DNA from: Actinocatenispora rupis
GTDB taxonomy: Bacteria > Actinomycetota > Actinomycetes > Mycobacteriales > Micromonosporaceae
Length of the DNA stretch: 64,000 bases
Assembly: GCF_016861975.1 (NCBI RefSeq)
Contig: NZ_BOMB01000021.1
Coordinates: forward strand, 124,001-188,000
Direction of reading: 5' to 3'
Shown here piece by piece: positions 52,154 to 58,628 of this stretch. The notes beneath the pieces were generated by a model. It ran no database searches. It was given only the letters and a program-made list of their open reading frames with translations, and was not told the DNA's origin. The position numbers were made by a program, and so were the translations under genes. Every line of letters starts with the position of its first letter. Position 1 is the first letter of the stretch.

Positions 52154-53047
52154 ATGGCCGAGCCAGCCCGCCACCGACCGCCCGTACCGGGGACCGTGCT
52201 GGTCACCGGCGCCACCGGGACCGTCGGCCGGCACGTCGTCGACCACCTGCGCGCCGCCGGCCACCCGGTCCGCGCGCTCACCCGCGACCCGGCCCGCGCG
52301 CGGCTGCCCGCCGACGTCGAGGTCGTGGCCGGCGACATCACCGACACCGACACGCTGGCGCCCGCGTTCGCCGGAGTACGTGCGGCGCACCTGATCACGT
52401 TCGGCGGGGCGTACCGGCCGCTGACGAACGCCACGGAGCTGGTCGCCGCCGCCGAAGCTGCCGGGGTCGAGCGGGTCACGCTGCTCGGCGGCTGGCAGGA
52501 GAGCGCGCTGGAGCCGGCCGTACGGGCCAGTTCGCTTGCGTGGACCCAGTTGCGGCCGCTGGAGTTCATGGGCAACACGCTCGCCGACTGGGGTCCGGAG
52601 CTGCGGGCCACCGGCGCCGTCCGCGAGCCGTACGGGGACCGGTGCAGCGCGCCGGTCGACGAGTACGACATCGGTGCGGTGGCGGCGGTCGCGCTGACCG
52701 CGGACGGGCACGCGGGCGCCACCTACCAGCTGACCGGGCCGGCCGTGCTGACCCCGCGCGACAAGGTACGGATCCTGGCCGGGGCGACCGGGCGGGCGCT
52801 GCGGTTCGAGGAACTGTCGCCGGAGCGTACCCGGGCGGAGTGGGCCGCCGCGCCGCCCGACCGGCTGCTGTTCTCGGTGCTCGCCGACGCGCCGGTCGCC
52901 GAGCGCATCGAGTTCCTCCTCCGGGTGTACGGCGCGGACGATCCGCGCGGGCACGTCGTCACCGACGACGTCGCGCGGGTGACCGGCCGCCCGGCCCGCA
53001 CGTTCGCCGAGTGGGCGGCGCGCCACGCGGACCGGTTCCGGCCATGA
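52154..53047 (+). CDS. NmrA-like NAD(P)-binding protein (atypical SDR)
   Basis: The 297-residue protein has an N-terminal Rossmann fold with TVLVTGATGTVGRHVVDHL and RALTRDPARARLPADVEVVAGDITD, the pattern of NmrA/QOR2-type atypical short-chain dehydrogenases. No Tyr-x3-Lys catalytic pair is evident, so it may bind NAD(P) as a redox sensor or act on quinones. ATG at 52154 follows GAGGAG. Its stop overlaps the start of the DoxX-like gene (ATGA), so the two are co-translated, and the pair probably responds to redox or xenobiotic stress (inference). An AT-rich promoter-like region lies upstream. Confidence 0.9.
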   Translation: MAEPARHRPPVPGTVLVTGATGTVGRHVVDHLRAAGHPVRALTRDPARARLPADVEVVAGDITDTDTLAPAFAGVRAAHLITFGGAYRPLTNATELVAAAEAAGVERVTLLGGWQESALEPAVRASSLAWTQLRPLEFMGNTLADWGPELRATGAVREPYGDRCSAPVDEYDIGAVAAVALTADGHAGATYQLTGPAVLTPRDKVRILAGATGRALRFEELSPERTRAEWAAAPPDRLLFSVLADAPVAERIEFLLRVYGADDPRGHVVTDDVARVTGRPARTFAEWAARHADRFRP

Positions 53048-53388
53048 CGCACCTCGTGCTCGCGCTGACCGCGATCGCCCTCAACACCTTCTCCGGTACT
53101 GCCGCCGTACTCCGCTGGTCGGTGATCCTGCCCGGGATGCGGCGCGCCGGCGTACCGGAGTCGTGGCTGGTGTTCCCGATCGGCGTGCTGAAACTGGCCG
53201 GCGCGGCGGGCATCGCCGTCGGCCTCGCCGTACCGGTCGTCGGCCTCGCCGCGTCGATCGGCCTCGTCCTGTACTTCACCTGCGCGCTCTACACGCACGT
53301 CCGGGCCGGCGACTACGGCGCGCAGTTCGGGTTGGCGTTCGTGTTCCTCGGCGTGGCCGCCGCCAACGTCGCCCTCGCCCTCACCTGA
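53044..53388 (+). CDS. DoxX-like small membrane protein
   Basis: The 114-residue protein has four hydrophobic segments (about 4-22, 40-62, 64-82 and 92-112) and matches the DoxX-like family by KLAGAAGIAVGL and VPVVGLAASIGLVLYF in the middle helices and a late YTHVRAGDY loop. The family sits in the cytoplasmic membrane and in some cases associates with redox enzymes; its activity is unknown here. ATG at 53044 overlaps the NmrA-like stop codon by 4 bases, which argues for a functional link. Confidence 0.88.
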   Translation: MTHLVLALTAIALNTFSGTAAVLRWSVILPGMRRAGVPESWLVFPIGVLKLAGAAGIAVGLAVPVVGLAASIGLVLYFTCALYTHVRAGDYGAQFGLAFVFLGVAAANVALALT

Positions 53389-53477
53389 CCACGGCGAACG
53401 AACGCGCGCCGGTGCTGCCGACCCGATGCGCCCTGCCCACAAGGGCTGGAACGGTGCCGTTGAGCCGATGCGACACT

Positions 53478-53536
53478 GTCCACAGTGGACGAGCGGACGG
53501 TGCCGGCGAGCTGGTGCGCATCGATCCACTGTGGAC
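53478..53536. repeat. Pair of TCCACWGTGGA palindromes
   Basis: GTCCACAGTGGAC at 53478-53490 and ATCCACTGTGGAC at 53525-53536 lie 47 bp apart in the convergent DoxX/oxidase intergenic region. The same motif occurs at 1332-1344, 15074-15086 and 15281-15293. Confidence 0.8.
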
Positions 53537-53556
53537 GGACGCTGGCGCGGGCGTAC

Positions 53557-54915
53557 TCAGATGGCCTTGCCGGGGTTGAGGATGCCGAGCGGGTCGAGCG
53601 CCGCCTTGATCGCGTGGTGCACGGCGCGGGTGTCCGGGTCGAGTTCGGCGGCGAGCCAGTCTCGTTTGACGGAGCCGACGCCGTGCTCGCCGGTGATCGT
53701 CCCGCCGAGCCGTACGGCGAGGTGGCAGACGGCCTCTGCGGCGCGTACCGCACGGTCCCGGGCGGCGGGGTCGTTCGGCGGGAAGATGACGGTCGGGTGC
53801 ACGTTGCCGTCGCCGGCGTGCCCCACCGTCGCGATGACCACGCCGTACTCGGCCGCCACCGCCTCGATGCCGGTCAGCAGGTCCGGCAGCCGCGCCGGGG
53901 GTACGCCGACGTCGTCGATGAGGGTGGCGCCGGCGGCGGTGACCGCGCCGTGGTGGGCGCGACGGGCCGCGAGCAGCATCTCGGTCTCGGCGCGGTCGTC
54001 GGTGGTGACGACGTCGACGGCGCCGTGCCTGGTGCACGCGTCGGTCATCCGGGCGACGTCCGCGGGTGCGGTCGGCGCGTCGGACTGGCCGACCACGAGC
54101 GCCGCGGCGGTCCGGTCGAGGTCCATCCGGTGGTGGTCCTCGATCAGGTTGATGCTGGTGTTGTCGAGCAGTTCGAGCAGGCTCGGCGCCCCGCCGGTAC
54201 GCAGGATGCCGGCGACCGCCGCGCCCGCCCCGGCCAGCGTCGGGAACGTCGCGACGAACGTCACCGGCGGTGTCGCCGGCCGTGGCCGCAGCCGCAGCGT
54301 CGCCTCGGTGACCACGCCGAGGGTGCCCTCCGACCCGACGAACAGCCTGGTCAGGTCGTACCCGGCGACGTGCTTGACGGTGCGCCCACCGGTCCGGACC
54401 GTACGGCCGTCGGCGAGGACGACCTCCAGGCCGAGTACCGAGTCGCGGGTCACGCCGTACTTGACGCAGCGCAGCCCGCCGGCGTTCGTGGCGACGTTCC
54501 CGCCGATGGTGGAGATCTCGAAGCTGGACGGGTCCGGCGGGTAGAACAGCCCGTACTCCTCGGCCGCCCGGCTCACGTCCGCGTTGAGCACGCCGGGCTC
54601 GACAACGGCGAGCAGGTTGTCGGCGTCGAGTTCGCGGATCGCGGTCATCCGCGCCAGGGACAGCACCACGCCGCCGTCGACGGCCGCGGCACCGCCGGAC
54701 AGCCCGGTCCCGGCCCCCCGCGGTACGACGGGGACGCGGTGCGCGGTCGCCCACCTGAGGGTGGCGACGACGTCGGCGGTGCGCTCGGCGAGTACCACCG
54801 CGCACGGCTGACCGGCGGGCGCCAGGTACGCCTCGTCGAAGCGGTACGCCTGCACCGCGTCGGGGTCGGTGACGACCCGGGGCACCAGCGCGCGCAGTTC
54901 GTCGACCGGATCCAT
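53557..54915 (-). CDS. FAD-linked oxidase, glycolate/D-lactate dehydrogenase type (GlcD-like)
   Basis: The 452-residue flavoprotein has the PCMH FAD-binding domain (about 35-215; VPVVPRGAGTGLSGGAAAVDGG, PDPSSFEISTIGGNVATNAGG) and the C-terminal FAD-oxidase domain ending with GGTITGEHGVGSVKRDWL and ALDPLGILNPGKAI. It should oxidise a 2-hydroxy acid such as glycolate or D-lactate and pass electrons to the membrane or an acceptor. The GlcE/GlcF partner genes are not adjacent. ATG at 54915 is plausible with CGGGAGG in front. Convergent with the DoxX-like gene. Confidence 0.93.
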   Translation of the reverse strand: MDPVDELRALVPRVVTDPDAVQAYRFDEAYLAPAGQPCAVVLAERTADVVATLRWATAHRVPVVPRGAGTGLSGGAAAVDGGVVLSLARMTAIRELDADNLLAVVEPGVLNADVSRAAEEYGLFYPPDPSSFEISTIGGNVATNAGGLRCVKYGVTRDSVLGLEVVLADGRTVRTGGRTVKHVAGYDLTRLFVGSEGTLGVVTEATLRLRPRPATPPVTFVATFPTLAGAGAAVAGILRTGGAPSLLELLDNTSINLIEDHHRMDLDRTAAALVVGQSDAPTAPADVARMTDACTRHGAVDVVTTDDRAETEMLLAARRAHHGAVTAAGATLIDDVGVPPARLPDLLTGIEAVAAEYGVVIATVGHAGDGNVHPTVIFPPNDPAARDRAVRAAEAVCHLAVRLGGTITGEHGVGSVKRDWLAAELDPDTRAVHHAIKAALDPLGILNPGKAI

Positions 54916-55000
54916 GCCGCCTCCCGTGGCTCGTGCACGGATGGAACCACATTCGCGGGCGTACGGCCGGGTGGTGACGGCGGGTCGCGGTGCAAGTCGC

Positions 55001-55096
55001 TCAGCGTGTGGCCGGACCGGCGGTGCAGAGCGCGAGGAACAGGACGAGCAGGGCGAGTGCGCCGACGAGGGCGGCGCCGGTCTTGACGTGTGCCAT
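55001..55096 (-). CDS. Possible small membrane protein (31 residues)
   Basis: An ORF with ATG at 55096 and TGA at 55001 encodes MAHVKTGAALVGALALLVLF followed by a short tail (CTAGPATR). It would be a single transmembrane helix with a charged N-terminus. AAGAG upstream is a weak ribosome site. It lies between the oxidase and phosphatase genes in an otherwise empty 248-base gap. It may be a real small protein; coding is not proven. Confidence 0.4.
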   Translation of the reverse strand: MAHVKTGAALVGALALLVLFLALCTAGPATR

Positions 55097-55163
55097 GGGG
55101 GATCTCTTGCGGTGTGGGGGGTCGGGGGTCAGCGGCCAGCCTGACAGCGCGGCCGTCGCATCG

Positions 55164-55952
55164 TCAAGCGACGAGCCACGCGGCGAGTACGCCGGCCACG
55201 CAGAGGGTGAGCGCGAGCACCGCCACCAGCGGCGTACGCCGGGGTCGGGCGGCGGCCACGTCGGCGACGATGACCGTCACGTTGTCCGGCCCGCCGCCGG
55301 CGAGCGCCAGGTTGATCAGCCGGTCGGCGCAGGCGTCCGCGTCCGGTACGTCCCGCAGTGTCGCGGCGATGTCGTCCGCCGCGACCGCGTCCGGCAGCCC
55401 GTCGCTGCACAGCAGGTACCGGTCGCCGACGCGGGCGGGGAGCCGGCTGTGCGTCACCGCGACCGGGGCGCCGGAGAGTACGCGGGTGACGACGTTGCGG
55501 TGCGGGTGGTGCGGCACGTCCGCCGCGGCCAGATGCCCCGAATCCACCAGGTACTGCACGAACGTGTCGTCCCGGGTCAGCTGGAGCACCTCCCCGTCCC
55601 GCAACCGGTACGCGCGGGAGTCGCCGACGTGCGCCAGGCGTACCGCGTCGCGGTCGAGGAGGACGGCGGTGAGCGTGGTGGCCATCCCGGACAGGGCGGG
55701 GTCCTCGGCGACGGCCGCGGCGATCCGGTCGTTCGCGTCCTCCGCCGCGGTACGCAGGCCACCGGCGCGCGCCTGCCGGTCCGCGGCACGTACGGCGGCG
55801 ACGGCGAGACCGCTCGCCACCTCACCGGCCACCTCGCCGCCCACCCCGTCGGCCACCGCGACCAGGCGCCGCCCGGCGTACGCGCTGTCCTCGTTGTGGT
55901 CGTACACCAGGCCCACGTGGCTCGCCGTCGCGTGTCGCAGCACCAGTCGCAC
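55164..55952 (-). CDS. PP2C-family Ser/Thr phosphatase with C-terminal membrane anchor
   Basis: The 262-residue protein is a PPM/PP2C metallophosphatase that should dephosphorylate Ser/Thr-phosphoproteins, opposing the eukaryotic-like kinases common in actinomycetes. Metal-binding motifs are all present: YDHNEDSAYAG, VAVADGVGG, VGDSRAYRLRDG, LLCSDGL and GGPDNVTVIV. A single hydrophobic segment at the extreme C-terminus (about 243-261, LVAVLALTLCVAGVLAAWL) anchors the domain on the cytoplasmic face. ATG at 55952 follows a short gap and is divergent from the LuxR-type gene. No kinase gene is adjacent. Confidence 0.95.
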   Translation of the reverse strand: MRLVLRHATASHVGLVYDHNEDSAYAGRRLVAVADGVGGEVAGEVASGLAVAAVRAADRQARAGGLRTAAEDANDRIAAAVAEDPALSGMATTLTAVLLDRDAVRLAHVGDSRAYRLRDGEVLQLTRDDTFVQYLVDSGHLAAADVPHHPHRNVVTRVLSGAPVAVTHSRLPARVGDRYLLCSDGLPDAVAADDIAATLRDVPDADACADRLINLALAGGGPDNVTVIVADVAAARPRRTPLVAVLALTLCVAGVLAAWLVA

Positions 55953-56054
55953 CGGTCCAGCCTGCGCGAGCGCCCGTACCGCTGTCTGTACGCACTTCTG
56001 CGTACGCAGGCCGCGCGGGCGGCGGACGGGCCCGCCGCGTCACCGCCTAGGGTC

Positions 56055-57296
56055 ATGTCCGTGACAGCGGTGCCGATGGTGGGACGGGACGAGGACCTGG
56101 CCACCGTCGACGCTGCCTGGCGGCAGCTGCGCGAGGAGCCGCAACACGCTCGGATCGTGGTGGTGACCGGGGACGCGGGCGCGGGCAAGAGCCGGCTCGT
56201 CGCCGAGGCGGTGGCCCGGCTCGACCCGGCGCCCGGCCTCGTCCTCAGCGGGCAGTCCCGCGCGGTCGGGCCCGCCCCGTACGACTGGATGGCGTCGGCG
56301 CTGTCCGGCCGGTCCCTCGACGGCATCGACGTCCCCGACGACGCGCTCGCCTGGCTGACCCAGCGGCCCGAACTGCCCGACCGCCGGTTCGCCCCGGAGG
56401 CGCTGCTGCGCGCCGGCGTCGACGCGGTACGCGCGGTGCAGCGCGGCCGGCCCGGCGTCCTCGTGGTGGAGGACCTGCACGACCTCGACCCCGCCAGCCT
56501 CGACCTGGTCAGCGAGCTCGCCGTGGCCGCCGACCTGCCGGTGCTGCTCATGGTCACCAGCCGGTCCGCCACCGGCCTCGCCGCCCGCGTCCTCGCCCGC
56601 GTCTCCGGTACTCCCCGGTCGGTGCGCCGGCACCTCGGCCCGCTCGCCGCCACCGACGTCGCCGCCGTCGTCGAGGCCGTACTCGGTGCGCCGGCGACGG
56701 ACGCCGTCGTGGCCGCCGCGCACCGCCGTACCGGCGGAAACCCGTACTGGTTGAGCGAACTGCTGGCCACCGCCCCCGAGGCGCTGGGCGGCCCGCCACC
56801 GGCACACCTGGCCGCGCTCGCCGCCGACCGGGTACCGGCGGACGCGCTGCGGGTGGCGCGGGCGGCCGCCCTGCTCGGCGAGCCGGTCGACACGGTGGCG
56901 CTCGGCCGGGTCTGCGACGACGCCGAGGCGGGCATCGACCGGCTCGTCGCCGCCGGCGTCCTGCGGGTGGACGTCGACGGCGGGATGCGCTTCGCGTACC
57001 CGGTGCTGGCGGAGGGGCTGGCGGCGGGCGCGCTGCCGTCGCTGCGTACCGCGGTGGCGCGGGAGGTGGGCCCGGCCGCGCCGGACGACGGGCTGCTCAC
57101 CGCCCGGGAACGCGAGGTGATCCGGCTGCTCGCCGCCGGCATGACCAACCAGCAGATGGCCCGCGCCCTCGGCATCTCCATCCGTACGGTCACCGTGCAC
57201 GTGTCGAACCTGCTGCGCAAGACGGGCGCGGCGTCGCGTACCGAGGCGGCGTTGTGGGCGGTGCGGCACGGCCTCGCCGACCGCCCCGCCGGCTGA
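56055..57296 (+). CDS. LuxR-family regulator with N-terminal AAA ATPase domain (LAL-like, short)
   Basis: The 413-residue protein has an AAA/STAND-like domain (about 8-240) with Walker A GDAGAGKSRLVAEAV and a Walker B-like GVLVVEDLHDLD, and a C-terminal LuxR helix-turn-helix (about 345-405; LTAREREVIRLLAAGMTNQQ, GISIRTVTVHVSNLLRKTG). Between them there is only about 100 residues (winged-helix-like), with no tetratricopeptide array, so it is much shorter than classical LAL regulators of 900 residues. ATG at 56055 is chosen; GTG 56061 and ATG 56076 are possible. The long in-frame extension to 54990 is spurious. Regulon and inducer are unknown. Confidence 0.88.
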   Translation: MSVTAVPMVGRDEDLATVDAAWRQLREEPQHARIVVVTGDAGAGKSRLVAEAVARLDPAPGLVLSGQSRAVGPAPYDWMASALSGRSLDGIDVPDDALAWLTQRPELPDRRFAPEALLRAGVDAVRAVQRGRPGVLVVEDLHDLDPASLDLVSELAVAADLPVLLMVTSRSATGLAARVLARVSGTPRSVRRHLGPLAATDVAAVVEAVLGAPATDAVVAAAHRRTGGNPYWLSELLATAPEALGGPPPAHLAALAADRVPADALRVARAAALLGEPVDTVALGRVCDDAEAGIDRLVAAGVLRVDVDGGMRFAYPVLAEGLAAGALPSLRTAVAREVGPAAPDDGLLTAREREVIRLLAAGMTNQQMARALGISIRTVTVHVSNLLRKTGAASRTEAALWAVRHGLADRPAG

Positions 57297-57613
57297 CGCC
57301 CCTACGCCGCCGGACCCCGGTTCGCCCCGGATGTCCGATCGCCGCCGACGCTACAGGGGGACCTCGCGGCCGGCGCGGGCGGCGGCCACCACCAGGCGGC
57401 CACCACCAGGGCCGCGGCGTCCTGCACCGCCACCCCGACCGACCTGTACAGCGTGGGCGCATGCGTCGTCCGGGCGTCCGGGTCGCGGAGCGCCGTCAGC
57501 TCGGGCGGAGCGGATCGGCACGCGGGACACGACAACGACGGAAAGGTTGTCGCCACCGTGCGGTCGTACGGATGTGGCACTGTGGCAGCGTGTCCACGAG
57601 TACGGAGGTCACT
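57297..57613. other. 317-base region holding a gene relic, no intact gene
   Basis: It contains a decayed 3' fragment of an ornithine cyclodeaminase gene on the minus strand (57351-57509), a 14-bp tandem duplication (57382-57395, 57396-57409) and an inverted repeat CGACAAC/GTTGTCG (57530-57552) with a 9-base spacer. No intact gene is visible. Confidence 0.7.
57351..57509 (-). pseudogene. 3' remnant of an ornithine cyclodeaminase / mu-crystallin family gene
   Basis: On the minus strand the frame reads PPELTALRDPDARTTHAPTL then YRSVGVAVQDAAALVVAA, which matches the conserved C-terminus of ornithine cyclodeaminase family enzymes (the (T)LF-x-SVG-x-A-(V/L)-QD block). A 14-bp tandem duplication at 57382-57409 then shifts the frame. 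If one copy is removed the frame continues into RAGREVPL and a TAG at 57351, a normal end for this family. The 5' part, about 270 residues, is absent. So the fragment is truncated and frameshifted. No function can be expected. Confidence 0.6.
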
Positions 57614-58624
57614 GTGCACCGCGCGGCCCGGATGTCCGACGCGATGCAGGAGGTGGCGGAGCGGCGGCTGCGGCAGCGTGGCTGGGGACCGATGATCATC
57701 CCGTACACCGGATACGGTGCGCCCGGGTGGATCCGGGTGATCTGCCGCGTTCTGCTGCGTCCGCCGGACCCGCGGCCCCGTCCGCCCCGGCGTACCCGGC
57801 ACCGGAAGGTCCGGGGGTGGCGCAGCTTCACGTCGCTGCCGGCGCAGAACACCAAGGTCGTCATCGAGGCGGACGGCACGCGGCACGAGGCGTACACGGA
57901 CCGGGGTGGGTTTGTGGACATCACCGTCGAGGCCGACCTGCCGCCCGGGTGGGCGAGCGCGCGGCTGTCCGGCTCGGGCGCCGACCCGGTCGAGGCGCCG
58001 ATCCGGGTGGTCGACCCGGCGGTGCGCTTCGGCATCGTCTCCGACGTCGACGACACCGTGATGGTCACCGCGCTGCCGCGGCCGCTGCTCGCCGCGTGGA
58101 ACACGTTCGTCCTCGACGAGCACGCGCGTGCCTCGGTGCCCGGCATGTCCGTCCTGTACGAGCGGCTCGCCACCGCGCACCCCGGCGCCCCCGTGCTGTA
58201 CCTGTCGACCGGCGCGTGGAACGTGGCGCCCGCGCTGACCCGGTTCCTGTCGCGGCACCTGTTCCCGCCCGGCCCGCTGCTGCTCACCGACTGGGGGCCG
58301 ACCACCGACGCGTGGTTCCGCAGCGGCCGCGAGCACAAGCGGGCCACGCTGCGCCGGCTGGCCCGCGAGTTCCCGGACATCCGGTGGCTGCTGGTCGGCG
58401 ACGACGGGCAGCACGACGAGCAGATCTACGCGGAGTTCGCCGCGGCGTACCCGGACAACGTGGCGGGCGTGGCGATCCGGCGGCTGTCGCCGACCCAGTC
58501 GCTGCTGGCCCGCGGACTTCCGGCGCCGCACGGCGCACCGCACTCCCGTCGTACGACCTGGCTCGCGGCGCCGGACGGGGCCGGGCTGTCCCGGCTGCTC
58601 AGCGAGGCCGGCATCCTGCCCTGA
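57614..58624 (+). CDS. APP1-like phosphatidate phosphatase domain protein (DUF2183)
   Basis: The 336-residue protein contains an APP1 catalytic domain (DUF2183), a HAD-like phosphatase group first described for yeast phosphatidate phosphatase App1. The nucleophile motif is FGIVSDVDDTVMVTALPR (DxDxT), followed by LYLSTGAWNVAP and WLLVGDDGQHDEQIY. The N-terminal third (about 1-140) has ARMSDAMQEVAERRLRQRGW, a basic RPRPPRRTRHRK stretch and a beta-rich DGTRHEAYTDRGGFVDITVE block typical of bacterial members. I chose GTG at 57614 with GGAGG 5 bases upstream; GTG 57590 would add eight residues. No signal peptide or membrane helix is evident. It may act on phosphatidate or a related lipid phosphate. 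Confidence 0.9.
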   Translation: MHRAARMSDAMQEVAERRLRQRGWGPMIIPYTGYGAPGWIRVICRVLLRPPDPRPRPPRRTRHRKVRGWRSFTSLPAQNTKVVIEADGTRHEAYTDRGGFVDITVEADLPPGWASARLSGSGADPVEAPIRVVDPAVRFGIVSDVDDTVMVTALPRPLLAAWNTFVLDEHARASVPGMSVLYERLATAHPGAPVLYLSTGAWNVAPALTRFLSRHLFPPGPLLLTDWGPTTDAWFRSGREHKRATLRRLAREFPDIRWLLVGDDGQHDEQIYAEFAAAYPDNVAGVAIRRLSPTQSLLARGLPAPHGAPHSRRTTWLAAPDGAGLSRLLSEAGILP

Positions 58625-58628
58625 CCGG

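Noticed and set aside
54990-56054. Upstream extension of the LuxR-AAA protein
   Set aside because: The extension is antisense to the PP2C phosphatase gene, which has all its metal motifs; the regulator starts at about 56055.
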